A stretch of 64,000 nucleotides of DNA from Methanocorpusculum sp. (GCA_017387505.1 JAFOFB010000001.1:62001-126000); one strand, 5' to 3'; positions 43,478 through 52,464 are shown, counted from the stretch's first letter. A program made the numbers and translations. Notes: generated by a model not told the origin, from the sequence alone.

Positions 43478-43897
43478 ATGAAAATATTTGTACAAGATTC
43501 ACTGCATATGGCAGAAGCCGGCTCATACTTCGAGAAATCGGTAAAAATCGACGGTGATTTTCTGGTTCCGCCGCGCACAGAGTTCTGGAAAGACATTGTT
43601 GTATCAGGCAATATCTATCTCTGTCCTGAATCACATGTGAAAGGCAATATCACCTGCAAAGGCGGAGTTATCTGCCGCGGATGCGTCGTTGAAGGTGACA
43701 TCATCGCAGGGGAAGATGGAGAACTTCGCATCTGTGACGGTGCATCCGTAAACCGCATCTTAAGTACAGGAGATGTCTACTTAAGAAAAGATGTTTCTGC
43801 CGCAGAAGTTAGAGGAAACAACATCTTAGTCCTTGGAAAAATACAGTGCGGAAAACTCATGGGTAAAAATACCCGTGTTGTATCCGGCGAATTCTAA
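43478..43897 (+). CDS. Polymer-forming (bactofilin-like) protein
   Basis: A 139-residue beta-rich protein made of repeating short strands: GSYFEKSVKIDGDFLV, GNIYLCPESHVKGNITCKGGVICRG, VEGDIIAGEDGEL and so on, as in right-handed beta-helix bactofilins. Cysteines recur at helix turns. No membrane segment. The role in archaea is unknown and it could be cytoskeletal or a scaffold. It has its own promoter, being preceded by 150 non-coding bases after the tRNA-Arg. Confidence 0.65.
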   Translation: MKIFVQDSLHMAEAGSYFEKSVKIDGDFLVPPRTEFWKDIVVSGNIYLCPESHVKGNITCKGGVICRGCVVEGDIIAGEDGELRICDGASVNRILSTGDVYLRKDVSAAEVRGNNILVLGKIQCGKLMGKNTRVVSGEF

Positions 43898-43945
43898 TCA
43901 CTTTTTCATACCTTTTTTATCCGCCAAACGCCGACATATAAGCAT

Positions 43946-44515
43946 ATGGCAGATGTTGTTTTAATCTCCGGAAGCCCGCGTGCAAACGGAAATACCGAAT
44001 ATGCATTAAACATATGCAAAGAAGAAATCGAAAAGCACGGATTAACTGCTGAAATCATCTCCCTTCGCGGAAAGCAGATTCACGGATGTATCGCATGCGG
44101 AAAATGCGGCACCCAGGACTGCTGTGCATTACAGGATGACTTAAACGAGATGCTCCCGGCAATCAAGGAAGCAAAGGGATTCATTATTGGAGCTCCGGTT
44201 TACTTTGGAACTGCAAGAGGAGATGTCATGAACCTTCTCCAGAGGGTCAGCATGGTCGCCAGAAAGAACGGAAACTGGCTTGCAGGAAAAGTTGGAGGTC
44301 CGGTTGTTGTTGCACGCAGAGGCGGACTTACATCCACCTTACAGGAGATGCTTATGTCCTTCTTCATCTCCGGAATGACTGTGTGCGGTTCAACCTACTG
44401 GAACATCGCATTCGGAAATGCACCTGGAGAAGTTGGAGAGGATGCAGAAGGAATGCAGACCTTACAGACCTTCGCGGCAAACGTATCTGAGCTTATCATT
44501 CAACTCAGAAAATAA
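43946..44515 (+). CDS. Iron-sulfur flavoprotein / NADPH-dependent FMN reductase family
   Basis: A 189-residue protein. VLISGSPRANGNTEYAL is the FMN phosphate loop, and the cysteine motif GCIACGKCGTQDCC near residue 50 is the compact [4Fe-4S] site of archaeal iron-sulfur flavoproteins. GAPVYFGTARGDVMNLLQR follows as the flavin-contacting loop. Such proteins transfer electrons or detoxify oxygen species in methanogens. A T7 tract (44522-44528) after the stop may end transcription. Confidence 0.88.
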   Translation: MADVVLISGSPRANGNTEYALNICKEEIEKHGLTAEIISLRGKQIHGCIACGKCGTQDCCALQDDLNEMLPAIKEAKGFIIGAPVYFGTARGDVMNLLQRVSMVARKNGNWLAGKVGGPVVVARRGGLTSTLQEMLMSFFISGMTVCGSTYWNIAFGNAPGEVGEDAEGMQTLQTFAANVSELIIQLRK

Positions 44516-44521
44516 ATCTCC

Positions 44522-44528
44522 TTTTTTT
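44522..44528 (+). terminator. Oligo-T tract after flavoprotein gene
   Basis: Seven T residues shortly after the stop at 44515, before the argD promoter region. A likely archaeal U-tract terminator. Confidence 0.4.
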
Positions 44529-44597
44529 CTGAAAGCGAACGACGCATATAAACGCTTTCAACACAAAATTATACACATAAATTGGAAAGCACTTGAC

Positions 44598-45728
44598 ATG
44601 ACATACAAAGAACTTGATGCAAAATACTTCATGCCCTGTTTTGGACGGTCTATGCAGATTGTTAAAGGAGAGGGATGCACAGTCTTTGATGATGAAGGAA
44701 AATCCTATCTTGACCTTGTTGCAGGAATCGCTGTCTGCAGTACAGGTCACTGCCACCCAAAAGTTGTGGAAGCAATCTGCAATCAGGCACAGAAACTGAT
44801 TCACTGCTCAAACCTCTACTATGTTGAAGGTCAGGCAGAGTTTGCAGAAAAACTCTCCAAAGCATCAGGAATGGGAAAGGTATTCTTCGGAAACAGCGGA
44901 GCTGAGGCAAATGAAGCCGCCATGAAGCTCGCACGCGTACGTTCCGGACGCAAAAACTTCGTTTCCTTTAGCCATGACTTCCACGGAAGAACCATTGGTT
45001 CTCTTGCAGTAACACACAAACCTGCAATCCGTGAGCCGTTTGAGCCGCTTGGAACCCCATGCAGTTTCGCAGAATACGGAGACCTCGAAAGCCTCAAGAA
45101 TCTTGTAAACAAAGACACCGCAGCAGTCATCCTCGAACCAATCCAGGGTGAGACCGGTGTCATAATCCCGGATGATGACTTCCTTCCAGGAGTTCGTGAT
45201 ATCTGTGATGATACAGGAGCTTTCATGATTGTTGATGAAGTCCAGACCGGAATGGGAAGAACCGGAGAATGGTTCGCATTCCAGCACAGCAAAGTAATGC
45301 CTGACATCATCTCAATCGCGAAAGGCATTGCATCAGGATTCCCAATGGGGGCAATTGTCGCACGTGAAGGACTTGAATTTACCAGAAGCGAACACGGAAG
45401 CACATTTGCAGGAGGACCGGTTGCATGTGCCGCAGGTCTTGCAACATATGATGTAATCGAATCCATCCTGCCGGAAGTGTCCATGAAAGGTGAACTCTTC
45501 CGCGAAGGTCTCTCACGCTTCAACCCGCGTGTTAGAGGATTAATGGTTGGATTCACCATTGGTGACCGTGCCGCAGAACTTTCTGCAGAATGTCAGAAGA
45601 ACGGAGTTCTGATTAACGTTGCAGCAGATGGAAACATTCGTTTAGTACCGCCGCTTGTAATCAGTAACGAAGAAATCGCACGTGCTGTTGAGGTCATCAA
45701 TGAAGCCGCAGATACGCTCGGAATATAA
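44598..45728 (+). CDS. argD: Acetylornithine/related class III aminotransferase
   Basis: A 376-residue PLP enzyme. DLVAGIAVCSTGHCHPKVVEAI and FGNSGAEANEAAMKLAR form the cofactor cup. FMIVDEVQTGMGRTGEWFA holds the aspartate, and ISIAKGIASGFPMGA the PLP lysine. GSTFAGGPVACAAGLA completes the site. It most likely makes N-acetylornithine for arginine synthesis. The ATG giving MTYKELDAKYF matches family starts. hisC begins inside its last codons, overlapping by 29 bases. Confidence 0.88.
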   Translation: MTYKELDAKYFMPCFGRSMQIVKGEGCTVFDDEGKSYLDLVAGIAVCSTGHCHPKVVEAICNQAQKLIHCSNLYYVEGQAEFAEKLSKASGMGKVFFGNSGAEANEAAMKLARVRSGRKNFVSFSHDFHGRTIGSLAVTHKPAIREPFEPLGTPCSFAEYGDLESLKNLVNKDTAAVILEPIQGETGVIIPDDDFLPGVRDICDDTGAFMIVDEVQTGMGRTGEWFAFQHSKVMPDIISIAKGIASGFPMGAIVAREGLEFTRSEHGSTFAGGPVACAAGLATYDVIESILPEVSMKGELFREGLSRFNPRVRGLMVGFTIGDRAAELSAECQKNGVLINVAADGNIRLVPPLVISNEEIARAVEVINEAADTLGI

Positions 45729-46758
45729 CGGAAAAGGATATGTCTATGCCGCATCAGCATCAGACATCGCCAAAGAAACCGGATTTGATAAAATCGCACG
45801 GTTAGCCTCCAACGAAAACCCGTTTGAACCGTCTCCAGCCATCCGCAAAGCAGCACAAGAAGCACTTGCATACATAAACAGATACCCTGACCCGTCATCA
45901 GCAAAAATCCGCGAAGCAATCCGCCGTAATATATACGATGCCCCGGTTGTAGTATCTGGTTCAGGAATGGATGGAGTAATCGAGACAGTCATCCGTGTAG
46001 TAGTAGCCCCGGGAGACAAAGTCGCTGTTGCCGCACCAACATTTTCAGTCTACGGGCTTGCCGCAAAAGCTGCGTCTGCTGAGATTGTCAACATCCAGTC
46101 AAAAGAGGATTTTACAATCGATGTAGATGCATTTATCGAAGGTGCAAAGGACGCTAAGCTTTCCTTCCTCTGCACTCCAAACAATCCAACCGGAACCACT
46201 GTCCCGGCAGAAGATGTAAAACGCATCCTTGAAAACATAAGCGGATTCCTCTTCCTCGACTGTGCATACATCGAGTTTGCTGATGAGGATTACTACCAGC
46301 TTCTTTCATACGACAATCTCATCATCGGAAGAACGCTTTCCAAAGTTTACGGATTAGCCGGTCTTCGCATAGGCTATGCCTTTGTTCCTGAATGGTTTGT
46401 TGGACCATACATGGCAGGAGTAACGCCATTCTCACTGAACTGTGTCTCTGAAGCGGCAGGTGTTGCAGCTCTTGAAAATCCAGAGTGCAAAGATGCTCTT
46501 GTCTCTCACGTACGCTCATGGAGAAAACGCTTCGGAGAGGAAATCCCGTTCCCTGTTCTTCCAAGCGGAGCAAACTTCGTCTTAATCAACACAGCACCGA
46601 TTAAGAGTGATGATGCAGTAAAGCAGTTACAGAAGATGGGAATCTTAGTCCGCTCATGTTCGAGCTTCCCGGGACTTGGCGAGACTTATGTCAGAGTATC
46701 TATTGGAGACGACTGGGAAAACGAGCGCTTCCTTGAAGGAGTGAAAAAGCTGTGTTAA
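45700..46758 (+). CDS. hisC: Histidinol-phosphate aminotransferase
   Basis: A 352-residue fold-type I aminotransferase. LASNENPFEPSPAIRKA is the HisC N-terminal signature, and CTPNNPTGT is the substrate-contacting loop. TLSKVYGLAGLRIGYAF holds the PLP lysine. It would transaminate imidazole-acetol phosphate in histidine synthesis. GAGGT lies six bases before the chosen ATG. It overlaps argD at its start and the AK6-like gene at its end (seven bases), indicating one operon. Confidence 0.9.
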   Translation: MKPQIRSEYNGKGYVYAASASDIAKETGFDKIARLASNENPFEPSPAIRKAAQEALAYINRYPDPSSAKIREAIRRNIYDAPVVVSGSGMDGVIETVIRVVVAPGDKVAVAAPTFSVYGLAAKAASAEIVNIQSKEDFTIDVDAFIEGAKDAKLSFLCTPNNPTGTTVPAEDVKRILENISGFLFLDCAYIEFADEDYYQLLSYDNLIIGRTLSKVYGLAGLRIGYAFVPEWFVGPYMAGVTPFSLNCVSEAAGVAALENPECKDALVSHVRSWRKRFGEEIPFPVLPSGANFVLINTAPIKSDDAVKQLQKMGILVRSCSSFPGLGETYVRVSIGDDWENERFLEGVKKLC

Positions 46759-47261
46759 TTGGAATCACAGGAACTCCAGGAACCGGAAAGACCTCTGTTG
46801 CTGAAGCTCTTCGAAGACGCGGAATTGATGTCTTAGACCTCAAGACAACTGTTGCCCCGTATGTTCTCGAGCATGACGATGAGATGGGTGCAGATATCGT
46901 TGATGTTGAGGCATGGGCAGAAGCAAATCAGTTCCTCGAAGGATATGCAGAAGGAGCAATTGCCCATTTCCTTCCATGCGAGAAGATTATTGTTCTAAGA
47001 TGCAGACCAGATGTCCTTTCAGAGCGTCTTGCCCCGCGCGGATACTCTGAAGCAAAAATCCGTGAGAACGCAGAGGCAGAAGCACTTGATGTAATTCTGA
47101 TTGAAACAGCAGATGCTTTTGTGGCAGAACAAATATATGAAATTGACACTACATCTATAGATAGTGAAACCGCGGCAGAACAGATTCTTTCCTTTGCAGA
47201 AGGAAAAATCCCTGCATCGTTTGGTTCTATTGACTGGTCGGAATACGTGATGTCCTTATGA
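46752..47261 (+). CDS. Adenylate kinase-like NTPase (AK6/Fap7 family)
   Basis: A 169-residue P-loop NTPase. GITGTPGTGKTSVAEALRRRG is the Walker A and neighbouring helix, LRCRPDVLSERLAPRGYSEAKIRENAEAE carries the lid arginines, and DTTS near 150 is characteristic of the AK6 group. Archaeal and eukaryotic members phosphorylate AMP and take part in small-subunit rRNA maturation. The start is a GTG, preceded by the end of hisC. It overlaps the CDP-alcohol transferase by four bases. Confidence 0.85.
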   Translation: MLIGITGTPGTGKTSVAEALRRRGIDVLDLKTTVAPYVLEHDDEMGADIVDVEAWAEANQFLEGYAEGAIAHFLPCEKIIVLRCRPDVLSERLAPRGYSEAKIRENAEAEALDVILIETADAFVAEQIYEIDTTSIDSETAAEQILSFAEGKIPASFGSIDWSEYVMSL

Positions 47262-47893
47262 GTCTTGAGTCCCTTCGCCCCAAAATCCAGTGGTTTTTAA
47301 CCCCTACCGCACGGTTCTTTTCAAAGCTTCCAATTACGCCGAATATGTGGAGTGTTATCTCACTCTTCTGTGCGTTTGCTGCAGGAGTATTCTTTGCATT
47401 CGGATATCCGCTTGCCGGAGTTCTCTTCGTTGTCTTAAACGCCTGTCTGGATGTTTTAGACGGAGCACTCGCCCGTTATATGGGCATTGCAAGTCCGGTT
47501 GGAGATTATCTGGACCATGTATTTGACCGCTATGCAGATACAGCGATTGTTATCGGAATTCTTGTGTGGGGAGTTCAGGTCTGGAACTGTCCGGTTCCGG
47601 CATGGGTTATTGGAATGTTTGCCATCACCGGTGTTCTTCTTTCCTCATACATGGGAACTCAGGCACAGGCTGTTGGTATGAAGAGAAACTATGGAGGAAT
47701 CCTTGGACGTGCAGACCGTCTGATTCTCTTAACTGTGCTTGGTGTTGCTGAGTTTATCTTCCCGAACCCGATCTTCTTCGGTCTGACCTTCCTTGGATGG
47801 CTTCTGGTGATTTACGGTCTCTTTGGACACATCACCGCAATCCAGCGGTTTGTTCTGGGCATTAAGGAACTGAATGCCCAGAACAAAAAATAA
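47258..47893 (+). CDS. CDP-alcohol phosphatidyltransferase (archaetidylinositol phosphate synthase-like)
   Basis: A 211-residue membrane enzyme with about six helices. The CDP-alcohol motif DVLDGALARYMGIASPVGDYLDHVFDR (read as D-x2-D-G-x2-A-R-x8-G-x3-D-x3-D) is complete, so it joins a CDP-archaeol lipid to an alcohol. The closest role in methanogens is archaetidylinositol phosphate synthase, with glycerol or serine phosphate as alternatives. It is the last gene of the argD-hisC-AK6 run. Confidence 0.85.
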   Translation: MSLESLRPKIQWFLTPTARFFSKLPITPNMWSVISLFCAFAAGVFFAFGYPLAGVLFVVLNACLDVLDGALARYMGIASPVGDYLDHVFDRYADTAIVIGILVWGVQVWNCPVPAWVIGMFAITGVLLSSYMGTQAQAVGMKRNYGGILGRADRLILLTVLGVAEFIFPNPIFFGLTFLGWLLVIYGLFGHITAIQRFVLGIKELNAQNKK

Positions 47894-47896
47894 TTC

Positions 47897-47917
47897 TTTT
47901 TTAAAAAAAGGTTTTTT
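47897..47917. terminator. Convergent T/A-rich terminator
   Basis: The sequence CTTTTTTAAAAAAAG followed by TTTTTT lies between the stops of two convergent genes. Read from either strand it gives a U-tract, so it may terminate both transcripts. Confidence 0.45.
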
Positions 47918-47923
47918 GAGAGT

Positions 47924-49258
47924 TTACTCTCTAAGCTGTACATCGATTGCACGGGCTGCGTCTTTTGCGGTTCCCATTGCAAGGATAACAGTTGCTGCCC
48001 CGGTTGCAACATCTCCGCCTGCGTAAACTTTTGCAATGGAGGTCTGGCCGTTTTCATTTACAGTAACGCTTCCGTTTCTGTTTCTTGCAAGCTCCGGCAT
48101 CATGCGGAGAAGAAGCGGGTTTGGACCCTGTCCGATTGCTTCGACAACGACGTCTGCTTCGACGATGAAGTTGCTTCCCTCAATCTCCCTGATGGAGCTT
48201 CTGCCGTCCTCTCTAGGCTCTCCGATTTCCATCTTGATTGCTTCAACACCGCAGACTGCGTTGTTCTCGCCAACGAATCTGACCGGGTTAGTTGCAGTCA
48301 TGAAGTTGATTCCTTCTTCCTTTGCGTGGCGGACTTCATCAAGACGTGCCGGCATGTCTGCTTCGGTTCTGCGGTACATTAAGGTAACGTCTGAACCCAT
48401 GCGTTTTGCAACACGTGCGGCATCCATTGCTACGTTTCCGCCTCCAATTACAACAACCTTCTTTCCGCGCTTGACCGGAGTGTCAAAGATTGGGAAGTTG
48501 TTTGCACCCATTAAGTTTACACGGGTTAAGAACTCGTTTGCAGAGTAGATACCAGGTAGGTTTTCGCCTTCGATTCCCATGAAGTATGGAAGACCTGCAC
48601 CGGTTCCAAGGAAGACTGCATCATAGGAGAGAAGTTCTTCAACGGAGACGGAGCGTCCGACAACGTGGTTGGTCTTAATCTCAACACCGAGGCGTTTGAC
48701 TGCATCAATTTCTGCCTGTACGATGTCTTTTGGAAGACGGAATGCAGGAATACCGTACATTAAAACTCCTCCTGCTTCGTGGAGTGATTCAAAGACAGTG
48801 ACTGCGTGTCCAAGGCGTGCAAGCTCTGCGGCTGCGGAAAGTCCTGCAGGTCCGGAACCAACGACCGCAACTTTCTTTCCTGATGGTTCTGCCGGGATAG
48901 GGCACTCGCGCTTTTCTTCGACGTCTGCAACGAAGCGCTCTAAGTGTCCGATGGAAATCGGCTGTCCTTTCTTGCCTAAGATACAGACACCCTGACACTG
49001 GGTTTCCTGCGGACAGACACGGCCGCAGATTGCAGGAAGCATGTTGTCCTTCTTGATGATGGTAACAGCACCCTTGAAGTCTTCTTCTGCGATTGCTTTG
49101 ACGAATGCCGGAATGTCAATTCCAACAGGACATCCTTCGACACACTTTGGTTTTTTGCACTGGATACAACGCTTTGCTTCTGCGACTGCCTCTTCTGCGG
49201 TGAATCCAAGATCAACTTCACTGAAGTCTCTGATTCTCTCTTCTGCTGTTCTATCCAT
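47924..49258 (-). CDS. gltA: NfnB / glutamate synthase small-subunit-like flavoprotein
   Basis: A 444-residue protein. The N-terminal cysteines CIQCKKPKCVEGCPVGID and CGRVCPQETQCQGVC bind [4Fe-4S] clusters. KVAVVGSGPAGLSAAAELARLGH is the FAD fold, and KVVVIGGGNVAMDAARVAKRMG is the NADPH fold. AGGDVATGAATVILAMGTAKDAA closes the site. Together with the adjacent FAD/[2Fe-2S] protein it matches the NfnAB electron-bifurcating ferredoxin-NADPH transhydrogenase. As a GltA-type subunit it could instead serve glutamate synthase. It starts directly after the nfnA stop. Confidence 0.9.
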   Translation of the reverse strand: MDRTAEERIRDFSEVDLGFTAEEAVAEAKRCIQCKKPKCVEGCPVGIDIPAFVKAIAEEDFKGAVTIIKKDNMLPAICGRVCPQETQCQGVCILGKKGQPISIGHLERFVADVEEKRECPIPAEPSGKKVAVVGSGPAGLSAAAELARLGHAVTVFESLHEAGGVLMYGIPAFRLPKDIVQAEIDAVKRLGVEIKTNHVVGRSVSVEELLSYDAVFLGTGAGLPYFMGIEGENLPGIYSANEFLTRVNLMGANNFPIFDTPVKRGKKVVVIGGGNVAMDAARVAKRMGSDVTLMYRRTEADMPARLDEVRHAKEEGINFMTATNPVRFVGENNAVCGVEAIKMEIGEPREDGRSSIREIEGSNFIVEADVVVEAIGQGPNPLLLRMMPELARNRNGSVTVNENGQTSIAKVYAGGDVATGAATVILAMGTAKDAARAIDVQLRE

Positions 49259-50113
49259 TTAGTTCACCTTCCGGCATCTGCATTCGTGGTGTTCTTCGTG
49301 ATATTCGAGGGACTGTTTCTCTTCGGCCATGTACATTCTCTGTCTTGCCATTAAGTCATCCCAGTCAACGATGTGTGCATCAAACTCAGGTCCGTCAACA
49401 CATGCGAATTTCATTTCTCCGCCAACGGTTACACGGCAGGATCCGCACATTCCGGTTCCGTCGACCATAACCGGGTTTAAGGAGACGAAGGTCTTGATAT
49501 TGTATGGGCGGGTAACTTCGCTTGTGACCTTCATCATCATTCCAGGGCCAATGATCCAGACTTTGTCAATCTTTCTTCCACTCTCGCAGAGGTCCTTTAA
49601 CGGTCCGCTTGCAAAGCCTTTGATTCCGTAAGAACCGTCATCAGTTGTGACGTAGAGTTCGTCACAGAGTTCCTTCATGTCGTCTTCGAAGATTAAGAGG
49701 TCCTTGGTTCTTGCGCCAATGATTCCAATGACGTAGTTTCCTGCTTTCTTTGCGGCTTCAGCAAGGATTGGAGTACATGCAACACCAACACCCCCTCCGA
49801 CGATTACAACAGTTTCGTTTCCTTCTGAGATTTCGCTCGGGCATCCAAGCGGTCCTACAACATCACGAAGGACATCGCCTGCTTTTAAGGTTGAGAGGAG
49901 TTTGGTGGTGGTTCCAATTGCCATGAATGCGATTCTGATGTTGTCGCCTTCAGTTCCCGAGATGGTCAAAGGAACACGTTCGCCTGCCCCGTCCGGGTGG
50001 ATAATACAGAACTGTCCGGCTTTTGCGTTTCTTGCAACCTGCGGTGCATGAATCCACATCTCAAAGACTGCGTCAGAGAGAGCCTGTGCCTGAATTATAG
50101 TATATTCTTCCAT
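49259..50113 (-). CDS. nfnA: NfnA / sulfide dehydrogenase beta-like FAD-[2Fe-2S] subunit
   Basis: A 284-residue member of the dihydroorotate-dehydrogenase-electron-transfer/SudB family. RVPLTISGTEGDNI holds the FAD site, VVIVGGGVGVACTPILAEA the NAD site, and GMCGSCRVTVGG with FACVDGPEFDAH the [2Fe-2S] ligands. A cysteine-rich tail (HHECRCRKV) is present. Directly abutting its partner without a gap suggests a 1:1 complex. In the cell it would couple NADH, ferredoxin and NADPH. Confidence 0.9.
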   Translation of the reverse strand: MEEYTIIQAQALSDAVFEMWIHAPQVARNAKAGQFCIIHPDGAGERVPLTISGTEGDNIRIAFMAIGTTTKLLSTLKAGDVLRDVVGPLGCPSEISEGNETVVIVGGGVGVACTPILAEAAKKAGNYVIGIIGARTKDLLIFEDDMKELCDELYVTTDDGSYGIKGFASGPLKDLCESGRKIDKVWIIGPGMMMKVTSEVTRPYNIKTFVSLNPVMVDGTGMCGSCRVTVGGEMKFACVDGPEFDAHIVDWDDLMARQRMYMAEEKQSLEYHEEHHECRCRKVN

Positions 50114-50242
50114 GGTCTGTTCCTTTGATATTTGCAGGGTATGTATTGGTCTTTAACTACCTTAATTGTAGCGGACACCATAGAGAAAGACACCCTGAAA
50201 AACCGTTTCCTTCATCTTACATCCCATCCAATATAATAGCTA

Positions 50243-50704
50243 ATGAACAACAGCTTTGAGCGGGAAATGGTGATGTGTATGAACCGGTTCTTTACCGAGA
50301 ACCGCAAGCGCGGTTTTGCCTACCGCTTAAAGCAGTCCACTTTTAACACGCAGTACGTTGATATCATCGTTGACTCAAAAGAGCCAGGATACTATCTGGC
50401 GATTGAGTGTAAGTCACTCAAAGGAAAGAGGCTGTCCTTTTCGAGTAACTTCCACAAAGACAAAGACGGAGTTCACCAGATAGACAACATATCCGGATTC
50501 ATCAGTTATACAGGGCGCAGAGGATTTCTCGCAGCAGAGTTTCGAGGAGGTCCAAAAAACGAAGCATACCTAATGCCCTGGGAGCTGGTCTTGGAATATT
50601 TTGATTCAGCGGCAAGCATCCCAATTGAAGCATTCCGTGAGTGTGTTGTTTTAGAGCGGATTACAGGAGGCTACAGACTTCCTGCGGGTTTGCCGGAAGA
50701 GTAA
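50243..50704 (+). CDS. Holliday junction resolvase-like (Hjc/PD-(D/E)XK) protein
   Basis: A 153-residue protein. SFEREMVMCMNRFFTENRKRGFAYRL is the N-terminal helix, and QYVDIIVDSKEPGYYLAIECKSL has the D-(x)n-ECK catalytic pair of PD-(D/E)XK nucleases, as in Hjc. QIDNISGFISYTGRRGFLAAEFR resembles the substrate-binding strand. It is somewhat longer than typical Hjc and may be a paralog. It has its own promoter, and a T9 run follows the stop. Confidence 0.7.
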   Translation: MNNSFEREMVMCMNRFFTENRKRGFAYRLKQSTFNTQYVDIIVDSKEPGYYLAIECKSLKGKRLSFSSNFHKDKDGVHQIDNISGFISYTGRRGFLAAEFRGGPKNEAYLMPWELVLEYFDSAASIPIEAFRECVVLERITGGYRLPAGLPEE

Positions 50705-50705
50705 C

Positions 50706-50714
50706 TTTTTTTTT
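50706..50714 (+). terminator. T9 tract after resolvase-like gene
   Basis: Nine T residues start one base after the stop codon at 50704. This fits an archaeal U-tract terminator. The 290 bases from here to tRNA-Glu are A/T-rich and show no gene. Confidence 0.5.
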
Positions 50715-51004
50715 ATATCTCATTTAATCACACATACAAAACCAAAATACAAAGAATGAAGCAGAAATAAATTCTGCCTCAATATATCTTATATTATGTT
50801 TTAATGAACATACTACAAGGAAAACCACAAAGAATTGAAAATCTAAGATAGATTTCAACCCCATAAAAAATATGAAGTTATTCCATATAATACCAGCGAT
50901 AAATCATAGATAAAAATGAATAGCAATTCAAATCTTATTTCATACAAAACCAAAATTGAAAAATCAATTACTATTTTAGAAACTTAAGAAACAAAGAAAA
51001 AGAG

Positions 51005-51077
51005 TGCTGATATCGGGATTCGAACCCGAGTCGCTGGCGTGAAAGGCCAGCATGATTGGCCTCTACACTATATCAGC
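51005..51077 (-). tRNA. tRNA-Glu (anticodon TTC)
   Basis: On the minus strand, acceptor GCTGATA pairs with TATCAGC (discriminator A; no CCA). Anticodon stem CTGGC/GCCAG holds loop CTTTCAC, giving TTC for GAA/GAG. T arm CGGG/CCCG with TTCGAAT. A small inverted repeat (AGTTGT/ACAACT, 51088-51104) lies in the upstream region. Confidence 0.95.
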
Positions 51078-51244
51078 CTACATGCTTAGTTGTCTTACAC
51101 AACTGCCAATAATAGTCTACCTTTGAACATAAAAACATTGCGTTTTAAAATAGCAAAAATAGCCCTAAAACATCCCGCACCACACCAAAACCATATCCAA
51201 CCGCACAAACGCGGGAAAAAACAACGCGGAGGAAAAACAAGCAA

Positions 51245-51265
51245 GTTCGAATCCCCATATCAGCA
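51245..51265 (+). repeat. Fragment of tRNA-Glu 3' end in inverted orientation
   Basis: The 21 bases at 51245-51265 match the 3' end of tRNA-Glu (minus strand, 51005-51025) at 20 positions, from the T-loop GTTCGAAT to the discriminator. It lies 180 bases from the tRNA and on the opposite strand, with no other tRNA parts around it. It may be a left-over attachment site. The surrounding 51078-51360 region has no convincing gene. Confidence 0.55.
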
Positions 51266-51363
51266 TTACAAACTGACTGCACAAAAATCAACAGACAACA
51301 GAAAAAGAAACTAACAGAACAACAAAGGAAAAAATATTGATTGAGAGAATAATTCTCTCTAAC

Positions 51364-52251
51364 TTAGATAAGCTTGGAGCGCTGAAGCTTTAAGAGGTCT
51401 TCAGTGGTGAGCTTACCCCCGCTCTTGAAAGCGTTGAAGATAGTCTCTGCTTCCTTGCGTGCGGACTTGTTCTCTTTCACGGTCTTGACCTTCTTCTGCT
51501 TGTTGCGGACACCAGTGATAACCTTATCGTAGTCACGGAGCTGCTTCTGGCACTCGATGAACTTCTTGTGCTCTGCGTCTGCTGCTTCCTGTGCTTCGAC
51601 AAACTGCTTGTGCTTTGCGTCTGCTCCCTCGCGTGACTTGTCTGCCTTTCTGTAGCACTCGACCATTAAGTCGTGGTGCTTCTGTGCAAGTTCAGCCTTC
51701 TCGGTAACTTCTGCGTGCATTGCAGATGCCTGCTTTCTGGATTCGCGTGCCTCAACTAAGCGGGTGCGAACCTCTTTGTTCTGCTCGTGCTCGACTTCCT
51801 GGTCCTTGAGTTCTGCCTTGAGCTGCTTGATCTTGTCAACAATCTCATTCTCCTTCTCTTTGGACATCTGTTCAGTCTGCTGCTTCTCCTCGAGCTGGTC
51901 AATCTGGCGCTTGATATCTTTTGCGGACGGCTTCTTCTCGTGTGGTGCTGCAGCAGCTGCTGCGGTTCCACCCTGCTCTCCGCGGAGTGCGTCGATTTCT
52001 TCAAAGAGGGCATTTGCCTTGTCGTTTAACTCGTTTCTCTTCTCTTTCAGTGCCTGAACATCGTGGTTAGACTGGTCACGGAGCTCTTTGTTCTTCTGAG
52101 CATCCTCGACGTACTGGCGGGTTGCGTTGTTTAACTCGTTTCTCTCGCGAGCAAACTGGCTTGCCTGTGCGTTTAACTCATTGCGTTTTGCCTTGTGTTC
52201 TTCAGACTGTTCAAGAAGTGTTTTTCTCTTTTCGACAAGATCTTCGGTCAA
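51364..52251 (-). CDS. Archaeal coiled-coil protein with KRNELN repeats (COG1340-like)
   Basis: A 295-residue, highly charged, almost entirely helical protein. RNELN occurs three times in the first 80 residues (about 23, 37 and 72), followed by a low-complexity alanine stretch (TAAAAAAP near 96), a long coiled coil and a C-terminal helical part (SGGKLTTEDLLKLQRSKL). It belongs to the uncharacterised archaeal coiled-coil proteins. The start is a TTG preceded by AGGT about nine bases upstream. It is the next gene downstream of ftsZ on the same strand. Confidence 0.75.
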   Translation of the reverse strand: MTEDLVEKRKTLLEQSEEHKAKRNELNAQASQFARERNELNNATRQYVEDAQKNKELRDQSNHDVQALKEKRNELNDKANALFEEIDALRGEQGGTAAAAAAPHEKKPSAKDIKRQIDQLEEKQQTEQMSKEKENEIVDKIKQLKAELKDQEVEHEQNKEVRTRLVEARESRKQASAMHAEVTEKAELAQKHHDLMVECYRKADKSREGADAKHKQFVEAQEAADAEHKKFIECQKQLRDYDKVITGVRNKQKKVKTVKENKSARKEAETIFNAFKSGGKLTTEDLLKLQRSKLI

Positions 52252-52464
52252 CGTTCTTACCTTTCCTGAGTAGTCGTCTGATGATTTCCGATGAAATAGA
52301 ATTACGGCGCGGTTATCTTATATACAAAATACTGAATAATGAAGGAAAAACAAGTTCAACTTTTCAATAAGTGTATTCAGACTCCCATACCGGTTTACCA
52401 TCTCATCGGTTTTTGTCAAACCATCAGATGTACGACTTTCCTATAATTAAAGGCGGTATTAGAA

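Noticed and set aside
44831-45559. A 242-codon frame antisense to argD
   Set aside because: It is long but exactly opposite a conserved enzyme, and the translation shows no family pattern. This is typical of antisense frames in codon-biased genes.
51090-51314. Open frame of 74 codons after tRNA-Glu
   Set aside because: The translation is low-complexity (Lys, His, Gln, Asn), has no ribosome site, and runs through the inverted tRNA-Glu fragment. It looks like chance in an A-rich region.
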